Positions 1 through 8,438 of a DNA stretch of 64,000 bases are shown here, piece after piece. The notes under the pieces are model-generated. The model was not told the origin of the DNA, made no database searches, and saw only the letters and a program-made list of their open reading frames with translations. The DNA lies in NCBI RefSeq assembly GCF_030269485.1, contig NZ_BSTL01000014.1, positions 174,194-238,193 on the forward strand. The letters run 5' to 3'. Position numbers and translations under genes: made by a program. How positions within the stretch are numbered: the first letter of the stretch is position 1; each line of letters begins with the position of its first letter. This DNA comes from Actinoplanes sp. NBRC 103695 (GTDB lineage: Bacteria > Actinomycetota > Actinomycetes > Mycobacteriales > Micromonosporaceae).

Positions 1-128
1 GGTAGCCGGACGCGGCGGTAGCCGGACGCGGCGGTAGCCGGACGCGGCGGTAGCCGGACGCGGCGGTAGCCGGACGCGGCGGTAGCCGGACGCGGCGGTA
101 GCCGGACGCGGCGGTAGCCGGACGCGGT
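1..128. repeat. 16-bp minisatellite, 8 copies
   Basis: Eight head-to-tail copies of GGTAGCCGGACGCGGC; the last copy differs only in its final base (T for C). The array runs off the left edge, so its full length is unknown. It abuts the conserved core of repeat cassette A. A different tandem array (19-bp unit) sits at the equivalent place in cassette B. Confidence 0.95.
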
Positions 129-132
129 CGGT

Positions 133-720
133 GGTAGCTGAAGGCGCTATCTGCGGCGTTGACGGCCGGCCCGGCCCTTGCGCGCCGCCCACGCCCGCGG
201 CCGGTGGTAGGACCGGGCGCAATCCACCGCTATCCACCGCTCCGGGCTACCACCCGCGCGGACTGTGGTGGCTCAGGGCGCCATTTCGGCCCGGATACCG
301 CCCTGTCCCACCACCGCGTGCCTGGTCCTACCACTCGCGCCTGCTCCTACCACCGGACCGCACCTGGCCACGGCCGCAAGCGGCGGCAGCAACAGTGAGC
401 AGGCACCCGGGCGCCTGGCATACCCAAGCGAGAACCCACGCCAGCCGCGAGCGGCGGCAGCGACCGACGACAGCGACCGACGACAGCGACCGGCGGCAGC
501 GACCGACGACAGCGACCGGGCTCCCGGCATACCCGAACGAAACCCCACGCCAGCCGCGAGCGGCGACAGCGACCGGGCTCCCGGGCACACCAAGCGAAAC
601 CCCGCCCAAGATCATCGATCATGAACATTGTGTCGCGCGCACCGTCCGCCTCCCCCACCCTGTTGGGTGGGCGGAAATGTAGCACCGTCGCCTGACCGAA
701 CGGCCCCTCTGTCCACAGGC
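133..720 (+). repeat. Repeat cassette A (non-coding), inverted relative at 42697-43450
   Basis: No convincing gene is seen here. The order is: a GC-rich core (133 to about 355), a G/C-rich stretch with a 13-bp tandem repeat (460-511, unit GCGACCGACGACA and variants), two further degenerate copies of the same phrase, then a hairpin CCCACCC-TGTT-GGGTGGG (654-671) and a GTCCACAG motif. The core aligns base by base, with few gaps, to the reverse complement of 43230-43450. All six frames of the core are partly open, but the repeats read through every frame, so I treat the open frames as a composition effect. Confidence 0.8.
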
Positions 721-727
721 AGCGCGG

Positions 728-1723
728 TCAGAGCTCCTGCTCCAGCGACGCCACACCGCCCACCGCGGCGGCGACCGGGAGGCGGGTGCGGGCGGCGCCG
801 TCGCCGTACAGGGACCAGCGCCAGAACTCGGTGCTGGTCCGGGTGATGGCCTCGAACGACGAGTCCTCGATGACGTGGCCGCCGCCCTTGATCGTGAGCA
901 TCGCCCGGGACCACGGGACGGCCTCGAAGACGGTGCGGCCGGCGTCGTACTTGACCGTGTCGTCGTCGGTGCCGTGGACGAAGAGCATCGCCGCCGCCGG
1001 GCCGGTGAACGGGGTGCTCAGGAAGTCGGTGCCGGCGATCGCCAGGCCGGCCTTCAGGCGGGTGTCGCGCTGGGCGCTGAACAGGCCGATCGTGGTGATC
1101 GCCCCGCCGGAGTGGCCGGCCGCCGCGATCCGGGTGTCGTCGATGATGCCGCGCAGCGGGTCGCCGGTGAGGGCCAGGAGCTGGTCGATCACGGTCATCG
1201 CGTCGGCCGGCTGGTTGATGACGTCGTTCTCGTCGAAGGCCGGCGCCTCGTACCTGGTGTGGGGGTATGCGGGACCGGCCACCACGAAACCGGCCTGTGC
1301 CCACCGGGACAGCAGCGCCGCGAAGTCCTCGGGGTTGGAGGTGAGGCCGTGGCTGAAGAGGATCAGCGGGTACCGGCCGGAGGCGGGCGCGGCGCTGTCC
1401 ACGGGAGCGGGCGTGGCGGGCGCCACCCCGGCCGCCGGGTACCAGACGCGGGTCGGCAGCGGACGATCCGTACCCCGGGAGAAGTCGAGGTCCCGGCGCC
1501 CCACCGCGAACGCTGTCGCCGGCGCGCTTCCCGGCGGGGGCCGGTAGGGGGTCACGTTCTGCGGTTCGAGGCTGGAGGAGTCGTTCGATCCCATGATGTC
1601 GCCGGTGAGCGAGGGGAGCGCCGAGGGCGAGGCCGGCGGCGGGGCGGCGGGCCGGTCGGGTGCGACGCATGCGGACAAACCCCCGGCGGCCACGAGGCTG
1701 AGTAACAGAGTTCGTCTACGCAT
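728..1723 (-). CDS. Lipoprotein alpha/beta hydrolase (chlorophyllase/PAF-acetylhydrolase-like)
   Basis: Predicted 331-residue exported hydrolase. Residues 1-19 form a twin-arginine-like, hydrophobic lipoprotein signal ending in the lipobox LSAC (Cys19), so it should be anchored outside the membrane. A Ser/Thr/Pro-rich linker follows, then an alpha/beta-hydrolase fold: oxyanion region FSHG near 124, nucleophile elbow GHSGG (Ser205), acid in HGTDDD near 254, and His283 in GGGHV. It resembles the dienelactone hydrolase/PAF-acetylhydrolase group; the substrate is unknown. The start is the ATG that gives the signal peptide; the frame is open far upstream, but that part is a shadow of the divergent neighbour. 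It is divergent from the oxidoreductase at 1817. Confidence 0.85.
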   Translation of the reverse strand: MRRRTLLLSLVAAGGLSACVAPDRPAAPPPASPSALPSLTGDIMGSNDSSSLEPQNVTPYRPPPGSAPATAFAVGRRDLDFSRGTDRPLPTRVWYPAAGVAPATPAPVDSAAPASGRYPLILFSHGLTSNPEDFAALLSRWAQAGFVVAGPAYPHTRYEAPAFDENDVINQPADAMTVIDQLLALTGDPLRGIIDDTRIAAAGHSGGAITTIGLFSAQRDTRLKAGLAIAGTDFLSTPFTGPAAAMLFVHGTDDDTVKYDAGRTVFEAVPWSRAMLTIKGGGHVIEDSSFEAITRTSTEFWRWSLYGDGAARTRLPVAAAVGGVASLEQEL

Positions 1724-1816
1724 GGTGACGATTCTGCTGGTCAGAGCTGTGCGGACCTTGAGAATCCGGGCCGGGTCGGCAAGACGAAGATCACAATCCG
1801 GCATAGGGTTCCGGAC

Positions 1817-2593
1817 ATGACGACCAGAAACATCCGGATCGGCGTGCAGATCAAACCGCAGCATGCCGACTACGCCTCCATCCGCCGCGCCGCCGCCGAG
1901 GCCGAGGACCTGGGCGTGGACATCCTCTACAACTGGGATCACTTCTTCCCCCTGAACGGCGAGCCGGACGGTCTGCACTTCGAGTGCTGGACGATGCTCG
2001 CGGCGTGGGCCGAGCAGACCAGCCGGGCGGAGATCGGCGCGCTGGTGACCTGCAACAGCTACCGCAACCCGGAACTGCTGGCCGACATGGCCCGGACCGT
2101 CGACCACATCAGCGACGGCCGGCTCATCCTGGGCATCGGGTCGGGCTGGTTCGAGCGGGACTACCAGGAGTACGGGTACGAGTTCGGCACCGCCGGCGGG
2201 CGCCTGGACGACCTGGGCGAGGCCCTGCCGCGCATCGAGTCCCGCTGGGGCAGGCTCAACCCGCCGCCGACCCGGAAGATTCCGGTGCTGATCGGCGGCG
2301 GCGGCGAGAAGAAGACGCTGCGGCTGGTGGCTAAGCACGCCGACGCCTGGCACACATTCGCGGACCCGGAGAAGCTGGAGCACAAGTACGGCGTGCTCAA
2401 GCAGCACTGCGCCGACGTCGGCCGGGACGTGTCCGAGATCGAGGTGTCCGTCGGGGTCGAGGGCAAGGAACCGGCCGAGGTGGCGCCGCGTCTGCTCGAG
2501 CTCGGCGCCACCCAGTTCACCGTGGGCGCGAAGGGTCCGGACTTCGACCTGACGGAGTTGCGCCGCTGGCTCGAGTGGCGCGACTCGCTCTGA
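1817..2593 (+). CDS. LLM-class F420-dependent oxidoreductase
   Basis: A 258-residue luciferase-like (TIM-barrel) flavin/F420 oxidoreductase. Family hallmarks are visible: an N-terminal strand IRIGVQIKP, a YNWDHFFPL segment that lines the cofactor pocket in this family, the NPELLADMARTVDHISDGRLILGIGSGW block typical of F420-type LLM proteins, and IPVLIGGGGEKKTLRL near the C terminus. Actinobacterial members usually use F420H2 rather than FMN; that is family knowledge, not proven here. The substrate is unknown. It is transcribed alone, tail to tail with the GntP permease gene. Confidence 0.9.
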   Translation: MTTRNIRIGVQIKPQHADYASIRRAAAEAEDLGVDILYNWDHFFPLNGEPDGLHFECWTMLAAWAEQTSRAEIGALVTCNSYRNPELLADMARTVDHISDGRLILGIGSGWFERDYQEYGYEFGTAGGRLDDLGEALPRIESRWGRLNPPPTRKIPVLIGGGGEKKTLRLVAKHADAWHTFADPEKLEHKYGVLKQHCADVGRDVSEIEVSVGVEGKEPAEVAPRLLELGATQFTVGAKGPDFDLTELRRWLEWRDSL

Positions 2594-2606
2594 CAAAAGG
2601 GACAGG

Positions 2607-4052
2607 CTAGACGAAGACGCTCAGGATCATCACGCAGGCGAAACCGACGACGGAGATGATCGTCTCCATCACCGACCACGTCTTGATGGTCTGACCGACG
2701 GTCATCCCGAAGTACTCCTTCACCAGCCAGAACCCGGCGTCGTTGACGTGCGAGAAGAACAGCGACCCGGCGCCGATGGCCAGCGCCAGCAGTGACACCT
2801 CCGGGGTGCTGAGCGTGCCGGCCAGCGGCGCGACGATGCCGGCGGCGGTGATCGTGGCGACGGTGGCGGATCCGGTCGCGATCCGGATGCCCACCGCCAC
2901 CAGGAAGCCGAGCACCAGCGCGGAGATGTTGGCGTCCTTGGCGGCGTCGGCGACCACGTTGCCGACGCCGGCGTCCACCAGCACCTGCTTGAACCCGCCG
3001 CCGGCGGCCACGATCAGCAGGATCCCGGCGATCGGCGGCAGCGAGCCGCCGATCACCGCGGAGGTCTTGCGGCGGTCGAACCCGGCACGCTTGCCGAGGG
3101 TCCACATGGCGACCAGTACGCCGGCCAGCAACGCGACCACGGGCTCGCCGGCCACCTCGAACGCGCCGCGCACACTGTTCTCCTCGGGGAGGGTGAGCTC
3201 GGCGATCGCCCGCAGCAGCATGAGCACGATCGGCAGCAGCACGGTCAGCACGGCCGGCCAGAAGCCGGGGTTGCGGGTGGGGCGGGGCTTGTCGTCGTCG
3301 GCCTCGACCGGTTCGGCGGTGGCGTCCGCGGAGACCGCCGCACCGGTCTCGGTCGCGACCGCGTCCACCCGCTCGGCGCCGGCCAGGGCGGGCACCTCGA
3401 CGTGCACCCGCTTGCTGATGAAGTTGCCGAAGATCGGGCCGGCCACCAGCACCGTCGGGACGGCGCAGATCAGGCCGAACGCCAGGGTCAGGCCCAGGTC
3501 GGCGTTCAGGCTGGAGATCGCGACCAGCGGTCCCGGGTGCGGCGGGACCAGGCCGTGCAGCACCGACAGGCCGGCCAGCGCCGGGATGCCGATCTGGAGC
3601 AGCGGCACGGTGGTGCGCCGCGCGACCAGCAGCACGATCGGCACCAGGAGCACGACGCCGACCTCGAAGAACAGGGGCAGGCCGATCAACGCCGCGACGC
3701 CGGCCATGGCCCAGGGCAGTTTGCCGGCGGAGACCCGGTCGACGATGCGTTTGACGATGCCGTCGGCGCCGCCGGAGTCGGCCAGCAGTGCGCCGATCAT
3801 CGAGCCGAGCGCGATCAGCAGTCCGACGTTGCCGGCGGTGGTGCCGACGCCGTTGGTGAAGGAGTCGACGGTGTCGCCCGGGGCGGCGCCGGCCGCGATG
3901 CCGAGGGTGGCCGCGCCGAGCACCAGGGCCAGGAACGGATGCCACTTGGCCCACGCGATGAGGAGGATGACGACCACGATGCCGAGCACGGCGGCCAGGA
4001 CGAGTTGGGTGCCGCCGGCGTCGGTGATCGCCTCTGCTGCGTAGGGGTGCAT
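2607..4052 (-). CDS. gntP: GntP-family gluconate/H+ symporter
   Basis: A 481-residue, very hydrophobic protein with about 12-14 membrane segments along its length, matching GntP/GntT gluconate permeases in size and in motifs such as the early WAKWHPFLALVLGA loop, the PPHPGPL motif after the VLHGL helix, and the C-terminal HVNDAGFWLVKEYFG segment. A charged loop near residues 225-260 separates two membrane halves. Expected role: proton-coupled uptake of gluconate or related sugar acids. No gluconate kinase lies beside it. The MarR gene lies just upstream on the same strand (21 bp), so the two may be cotranscribed. Confidence 0.92.
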   Translation of the reverse strand: MHPYAAEAITDAGGTQLVLAAVLGIVVVILLIAWAKWHPFLALVLGAATLGIAAGAAPGDTVDSFTNGVGTTAGNVGLLIALGSMIGALLADSGGADGIVKRIVDRVSAGKLPWAMAGVAALIGLPLFFEVGVVLLVPIVLLVARRTTVPLLQIGIPALAGLSVLHGLVPPHPGPLVAISSLNADLGLTLAFGLICAVPTVLVAGPIFGNFISKRVHVEVPALAGAERVDAVATETGAAVSADATAEPVEADDDKPRPTRNPGFWPAVLTVLLPIVLMLLRAIAELTLPEENSVRGAFEVAGEPVVALLAGVLVAMWTLGKRAGFDRRKTSAVIGGSLPPIAGILLIVAAGGGFKQVLVDAGVGNVVADAAKDANISALVLGFLVAVGIRIATGSATVATITAAGIVAPLAGTLSTPEVSLLALAIGAGSLFFSHVNDAGFWLVKEYFGMTVGQTIKTWSVMETIISVVGFACVMILSVFV

Positions 4053-4072
4053 GCGGGGGCCGTACCCCGCTC

Positions 4073-4504
4073 TCAGCTGCTCTCAAACGCGGCGAGCACC
4101 CGTTCCAATCCGCGGGCCACGATTGCGGCGTCCCCGCCGAGGTGGTCGGTGTAGTGCCGCTTGATCCCGGCGAGGTAGACGGGGGCGGCCTCGCGGAGCC
4201 GCTTGCGCCCGGCGTCGGTGATCGTCGCGTACGCGGAACGCCGGTCCTCGGGGTTGGCCTCGCGGGCGACCAGCCCCTCGGCGGCGAGCTGGTCGACGAC
4301 CCGGCTGACCCGGGAGCGGCTGACCACGGCGAGGAGTCCGAGCTCGCCCATGCTGAGCCGGCGCTCCGGGGCGGAGTTCAGCTCGAGCAGCACGTCGTAC
4401 CAGGTCAGCGGCAGGTTGCAGGCGCTCTGGAGTTCGCGGTCGAGCAGTGGGACCAGGGCGGCGTGCACGCGTAGCAGGCCCGCCCAGGCGTCGGTGTCGT
4501 CCAT
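4073..4504 (-). CDS. MarR-family transcriptional regulator
   Basis: A 143-residue winged-helix protein. The segment from about 35 to 105 carries the MarR fold: LTWYDVLLELNSAPERRLSMGELG, the recognition helix SRSRVSRVVDQL and the wing REANPEDRRSAYATIT. The start at 4504 is chosen because the homologous region begins there; the frame stays open to 4612, but that part overlaps the operator palindromes. The gene is divergent from an azoreductase gene, with twin palindromes between them, the classic layout for a MarR repressor of its own promoter and of a redox enzyme sensing quinones or electrophiles. The ligand is inferred from context only. Confidence 0.88.
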   Translation of the reverse strand: MDDTDAWAGLLRVHAALVPLLDRELQSACNLPLTWYDVLLELNSAPERRLSMGELGLLAVVSRSRVSRVVDQLAAEGLVAREANPEDRRSAYATITDAGRKRLREAAPVYLAGIKRHYTDHLGGDAAIVARGLERVLAAFESS

Positions 4505-4524
4505 CACCCGAGCGTACCCAATTC

Positions 4525-4570
4525 TTGTGCGTGCGCACGCAACGGCGTAAGAATGTGCGTGCGCACGCAA
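4525..4570. promoter_or_regulatory. Twin palindromic operators for the MarR regulator
   Basis: Two perfect 14-bp palindromes TGCGTGCGCACGCA at 4528-4541 and 4556-4569, centres 28 bp apart, lie between the divergent MarR and azoR starts. Both have T/A-rich flanks (TTG before the first, CAA after each). They are the only strong dyads in this gap and probably overlap both promoters. Confidence 0.75.
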
Positions 4571-4594
4571 ATCCGACGATCCAGGAGAAGCATG

Positions 4595-5221
4595 ATGTCC
4601 AAGCTGCTGCACGTCTCCGCCTCACCCCGCGGCCCGCGTTCCGAGTCGCTGGCGATCGCCGACACGTTCCTGTCGGCTTTCCGCGACACCGACCCGGCGG
4701 TGCCGGTGTCCACCTTCGACCTGTGGGACGGCTCGCTGCCGGCGTTCGGGCCGGACGCGGTGGCCGCCAAGATGGCCGTCTTCGCCGGCGAGGAACCGAC
4801 CGGCGACGGCTGGGCGGCCGCCACCGACACGTTCCGCCGCTTCGACGACGCCGACCTCTACCTGTTCAGCGTGCCGATGTGGAACCACGGCGTGCCGTAC
4901 ATCCTCAAGCAGTTCATCGACGTGATCAGCCAGCCCGGCCTGGTCTTCGGGTTCGACCCGGCGGCCGGCTACACCGGCCTGCTGACCGGCAAGCGAGCCG
5001 CGGTGATCTACACCAGCGCGGTCTACGGCCCGTCGTTGCCGCCGTCGTTCGGCACCGACTTCCAGGCGCCGTACTTCACCGGCTGGCTGCGCTGGGCCGG
5101 CGTCACCGACATCAGCGAGATCCACTTCCGCCCGAACCTGGTGACGGCCGACGCCGCTACCGCCCGGGCCGCGGCCCACGCCGACGCCCGGGAGGTGGCC
5201 AAGCGCATGATTGTCCGGTGA
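4595..5221 (+). CDS. azoR: FMN-dependent NADH azoreductase / quinone reductase
   Basis: A 208-residue flavodoxin-like reductase. The N-terminal phosphate-binding strand-loop KLLHVSASPRG and the FMN-contacting segment YLFSVPMWNHGVPYILKQFID are diagnostic of the AzoR/acyl-carrier-phosphodiesterase-like family, which reduces azo dyes and quinones with NAD(P)H. Two adjacent ATG codons occur (4592 and 4595); the second has the better spacing (7 nt) from AGGAG. The gene is probably repressed by the divergent MarR protein. Its stop overlaps the GTG start of the next gene (GTGA), so the two are likely translationally coupled. Confidence 0.92.
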   Translation: MSKLLHVSASPRGPRSESLAIADTFLSAFRDTDPAVPVSTFDLWDGSLPAFGPDAVAAKMAVFAGEEPTGDGWAAATDTFRRFDDADLYLFSVPMWNHGVPYILKQFIDVISQPGLVFGFDPAAGYTGLLTGKRAAVIYTSAVYGPSLPPSFGTDFQAPYFTGWLRWAGVTDISEIHFRPNLVTADAATARAAAHADAREVAKRMIVR

Positions 5222-6099
5222 TCGACGACGACGTCCCGGCCTTCTGGCGCGGACTGGGCCTGCCCGGGCTGGCCGACGTGCACACCCACTTCCTGCCCGA
5301 GCGGATGTTGCGCAAGGTGTGGGCCCAGTTCGACGCGAGCGGCCCGCTGATCGGCCGCCCGTGGCCGATCAGCTACCGCGGCTCGGACCCCGAGAGGATC
5401 GCGACCCTGCGCCGGCTGGGCGTCCGGTCCTTCTCCGCCCTCGCGTACGCCCACAAGCCCGCGATGGCCGCCTGGCTGAACGAATGGACGCTCGCCTTCG
5501 CCGCGGAGGTCCCCGAGTGCCTGCCGAGCGCGACGTTCTTCCCCGAGGACTCCGCCGCCCCCGATGTCCGCGCCGCCCTGGACCGCGGCGCCCGCATCTT
5601 CAAGCTGCACCTTCAGGTCGGCGGTTTCGACCCGGGCGACCCGCTGCTCGCACCGGCGTGGGGCCTGCTGGCCGAGGCCGGGACGCCGGTGGTCGTGCAC
5701 GCCGGTTCCGGCCCGGTCGCCAACGGACACACCGGCCCGGGCCCGATCGGCGAGGTGCTGGCCCGGCACCCGCGGCTGGCGGTGATCGTCGCCCACCTGG
5801 GCAGCCCCGAGTACGAGGGGTTCCTCGACCTGACCGGCCGCTATCCGAACGTGCGGCTGGACACCACGATGGCGCTCACCGATTTCTGGGAGGAGATGGC
5901 CCCGTTCCCGCGGTCCCGCCTCGCCCAGCTGCGCGATCTGGGCCTGGCCGGCCGCGTCCTGCTGGGCTCCGACTTCCCCAACATCCCCTACCCGTACGCC
6001 CACCAGTTGGAGGCGCTGACCCGGATCGACCTGGGCGACGACTGGCTGCGGGCAGTCTGCTGGGACAACGCTACCGCTATGTTCGGTTTGCCCCGGTGA
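5218..6099 (+). CDS. Amidohydrolase (TIM-barrel, ACMSD-like)
   Basis: A 293-residue metal-dependent hydrolase. It starts with the barrel metal motif DVHTHFLPERM, has VVVHAGSG and IVAHLGSPEY at strands 5 and 6, and the terminal aspartate in LLGSDFPNIPYPY, the layout of the amidohydrolase-2/ACMSD group. The substrate is unknown; family members decarboxylate or hydrolyse aromatic acids. The GTG start overlaps the azoR stop by 4 bp, which argues for a shared detoxification or aromatic-breakdown role under MarR control. Confidence 0.88.
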   Translation: MIDDDVPAFWRGLGLPGLADVHTHFLPERMLRKVWAQFDASGPLIGRPWPISYRGSDPERIATLRRLGVRSFSALAYAHKPAMAAWLNEWTLAFAAEVPECLPSATFFPEDSAAPDVRAALDRGARIFKLHLQVGGFDPGDPLLAPAWGLLAEAGTPVVVHAGSGPVANGHTGPGPIGEVLARHPRLAVIVAHLGSPEYEGFLDLTGRYPNVRLDTTMALTDFWEEMAPFPRSRLAQLRDLGLAGRVLLGSDFPNIPYPYAHQLEALTRIDLGDDWLRAVCWDNATAMFGLPR

Positions 6100-6161
6100 A
6101 TCCCTGAACTCGCCACGCCGAAGTCCCACGGGCGCTGGCGCGGGCGTGCCACGATCACCGC

Positions 6162-6317
6162 ATGAAGAAGATCCTCGGCTGGGTGGCCGTGATCCTGCTG
6201 ATCTTCTACATCGGCACGAATCCCGGCCCGGCCGCCGACATCGCCCGGAGCCTCGGCGACGGCGTGGCCAACGTCTTCCGCAACGTCGGCACCTTCTTCT
6301 CCGAGCTGGCGAACTAG
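6162..6317 (+). CDS. 51-residue single-pass membrane protein
   Basis: A small ORF: ATG at 6162, TAG at 6315-6317. The N terminus MKK is followed by one hydrophobic helix (about residues 4-18, WVAVILLIFYIG) and an amphipathic tail DIARSLGDGVANVFRNVGTFFSEL. Good codon use and a start soon after the amidohydrolase support a real gene. Its stop overlaps that of the convergent SelW-like gene by 4 bp. Function unknown; small actinobacterial membrane proteins of this kind are common. Confidence 0.7.
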   Translation: MKKILGWVAVILLIFYIGTNPGPAADIARSLGDGVANVFRNVGTFFSELAN

Positions 6318-6595
6318 CTCCGCGCCCTGTCGGAGTGTCCCAGGTCCCGATCAGGCGCCACCCGGTCCCGGACCAGGCGCTTCAGCTCGGGGATCTCCGG
6401 GAAGCCGCTCTCCTTGCGTGACCAGAGCGTCTCGCCGTTCAGCCGGATCTCGAAGACCCCGCCGATCCCCGGCACCAGCGCCACCTCACCCAGGTCGCGC
6501 GGGAACGTGGTGAGCAGTTCCTGCGCGGTCCACGCCGCCCGCATCAGCCAGCGGCACTGGGTGCAGTACTCGATCTCCAACCGGGGCTCCCGCAT
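6314..6595 (-). CDS. SelT/SelW/SelH-family (Rdx) thioredoxin-like protein
   Basis: A 93-residue protein with the family layout: strand LEIEYCTQC containing the CxxC redox pair (Cys11, Cys14), then helix WLMRAAWTAQELLTTF, strand VALVPGIGGVFEIRLNGETLW and a KESGFPEIPELK segment. Selenoprotein-W-like proteins in bacteria use Cys in place of Sec, as here. The role is redox-related but undefined. Divergent from the SDR gene, with only 38 bp between starts. Confidence 0.85.
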   Translation of the reverse strand: MREPRLEIEYCTQCRWLMRAAWTAQELLTTFPRDLGEVALVPGIGGVFEIRLNGETLWSRKESGFPEIPELKRLVRDRVAPDRDLGHSDRARS

Positions 6596-6633
6596 CGCCG
6601 CATCGTTTCATGCCGGCTGGGTAGCCTGACGAC

Positions 6634-7404
6634 ATGGCACGGATCTTCATCACGGGCTCGGCCGACGGGCTGGGACTGGGCCTCGGGCGGCGGCTGCTCG
6701 ACGACGGGCACGACGTGGTCCTGCACGCCCGCAACGAGCAGCGCGCCACCGACACCCGCGCGGCCTCGGGCGTCGAGCAGGTGGTCGTCGGTGACCTGGC
6801 GAACATCGCCGAGACCCTGGACGTGGCGACCCAGGCCGGGCGGGCCGGCCCGTTCGACGCGATCGTGCACAACGCGGGCATCGGCTACACCGCCCGGCGG
6901 CGCGAGGAGACGGCCGACGGGCTGGAGAAACACTTCGCGGTGAACGTTCTCGCGCCGTACCTGCTGACCGCGCTGATCCCCCGCCCGGACAGGCTGATCT
7001 ACCTGAGCTCCGGCATGCACCACGGCGGCCGCACCACGCTCGACGACCCGCAGTGGACGTCGCGGCGGTGGAACGGCAGCGCCGCCTACAGCGACACCAA
7101 GCTGTGGGACGTGGTGCTGGCCCTGGCGGTGGCACGGCGCTGGCCGGGCGTACGCGCGAATGCCGTCGACCCTGGCTGGATCGCCACGCGCATGGGCGGC
7201 GCCGGCGCGCCCGGCAAGCTCGACGAGGGCACGCGCACCCAGGCGTGGCTGGCCGTGAGTGACGACCCGGCGGCGACGGTGACCGGCCGTTATTTCAGCA
7301 ACATGCGCGAGGAGCGACCGGCGGCCGCGACGACCCGGGCCGAACTTCAGGACGAGCTGCTCGACTACTGCGCCCGCCTGTCCGGCACGCTGCTGCCGGA
7401 GTGA
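6634..7404 (+). CDS. SDR-family NAD(P)-dependent oxidoreductase
   Basis: A 256-residue short-chain dehydrogenase. The nucleotide-binding TGSADGLG (TGxxxGxG) is at residues 7-14, the NAG motif in VHNAGIGYT near 84, catalytic Ser in YLSSGMHH and YSDTK as the YxxxK pair. The later region DPGWIATRMGG matches retinol-dehydrogenase-like SDRs. Substrate unknown. Its stop overlaps the PfkB start (GTGA), so the two genes are translationally coupled. Confidence 0.9.
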   Translation: MARIFITGSADGLGLGLGRRLLDDGHDVVLHARNEQRATDTRAASGVEQVVVGDLANIAETLDVATQAGRAGPFDAIVHNAGIGYTARRREETADGLEKHFAVNVLAPYLLTALIPRPDRLIYLSSGMHHGGRTTLDDPQWTSRRWNGSAAYSDTKLWDVVLALAVARRWPGVRANAVDPGWIATRMGGAGAPGKLDEGTRTQAWLAVSDDPAATVTGRYFSNMREERPAAATTRAELQDELLDYCARLSGTLLPE

Positions 7405-8234
7405 GGCTCACCTGCGTCGGCCTGTCCACGGTGGACATCGTCCACCGGGTGCCCGCGATCCCCGGCCCCGACGAGAAGGCGCAGGCCACCTCGGTCCAGA
7501 TCGCGGCGGGTGGTCCAGCACTCAACGCCGCGGTCACGGCGGCCGCGCTCGGCGCCGACGTCACGCTGGTCACGGCGATCGGCGCCCATCCGCTGGGCGC
7601 GTTGATCAAACAGGACCTCGCCGCGTACGGGGTACGCCTGCTGGACGCCTACGACGGCGGGACCGAGCCGCCGCCGGTGTCCGCGGTGACCGTGGAGGAG
7701 ACGACCGGCCGCCGTTCCATCGTGAGCCGTAACGCCGGCGCCGTCACCCTCCGCATGCCGGCGTGCGACCTGTCCGGCGTCGTCCTGGTCGACGGCCACC
7801 ACCCGGTGCTGGCCCGGGCGGCAGCCGCGGCGGCCGGCACCCTGGTCGTCGACGCCGGCCACTGGCGCCCGGTGTTCGCCGAGGTCCTCCCCCACGCCCA
7901 CGTGGTCGCGGCCTCGTCCGGCTTCAGCCATCCCGCGCTGCCCGAGGTGGCGCCCCACGTGGCGGTGACCGATGGCCCGGCGCCGGTCCGCTGGTGGTCG
8001 GGCGCCGCATCGGGCGAGCGGCGGGTGCCCGCGGTCGACGCCCTGGACACCTCCGGCGCGGGCGACGCCTTCCACGGCGCGCTGGCGGTGGCGATCGCCG
8101 CCGGGGCCGGTTTCGTCGAAGCGCTCGACGAGGCGATCCGTGTGGCCGCGATCCGCGTCGCCCACGCGGGTCCGCGTTCCTGGCTCACCGACCCTCGGCT
8201 CCAGCAAGACCTCGTGCCGAGCGAAGATCCGTGA
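7401..8234 (+). CDS. PfkB-family sugar kinase
   Basis: A 277-residue ribokinase-like kinase. The N-terminal GLSTVDIVHRVP strand, the GGPALNAAVTAAALGADVTLVTAIG PfkB signature 1 and DALDTSGAGDAFHGA (signature 2, with the catalytic Asp in GAGD) are all intact. The protein is shorter than ribokinase but typical for 2-keto-3-deoxygluconate or ketohexokinase-like members. Sugar not assignable. The GTG start overlaps the SDR stop, suggesting consecutive oxidation/reduction and phosphorylation of one substrate (inference). Confidence 0.88.
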   Translation: MRLTCVGLSTVDIVHRVPAIPGPDEKAQATSVQIAAGGPALNAAVTAAALGADVTLVTAIGAHPLGALIKQDLAAYGVRLLDAYDGGTEPPPVSAVTVEETTGRRSIVSRNAGAVTLRMPACDLSGVVLVDGHHPVLARAAAAAAGTLVVDAGHWRPVFAEVLPHAHVVAASSGFSHPALPEVAPHVAVTDGPAPVRWWSGAASGERRVPAVDALDTSGAGDAFHGALAVAIAAGAGFVEALDEAIRVAAIRVAHAGPRSWLTDPRLQQDLVPSEDP

Positions 8235-8438
8235 GGCAGCGACGACCACGGCTGGTGGCAGGCCGCTGATCTCTGCCCGGCACCGGTTATCCTGGACGCC
8301 TGCGACTGCTCTGCTCGCACGAGGGCGGCCTTCCGGCGTCACGAAGCGACGCTTGTCCCTAGCCCGTCGTGGCTCTGGCAGCGACCCCTTCCCGACCCGG
8401 CCGTGCACGCTGCTGGGCTCGCACAGAGATGTGAGCAG

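Noticed and set aside
131..682. Protein-like frame in cassette A, similar to one in cassette B
   Set aside because: Similarity extends through tandem repeats and all frames stay partly open; no ribosome site, domain or codon bias favours coding, so DNA-level homology explains it.
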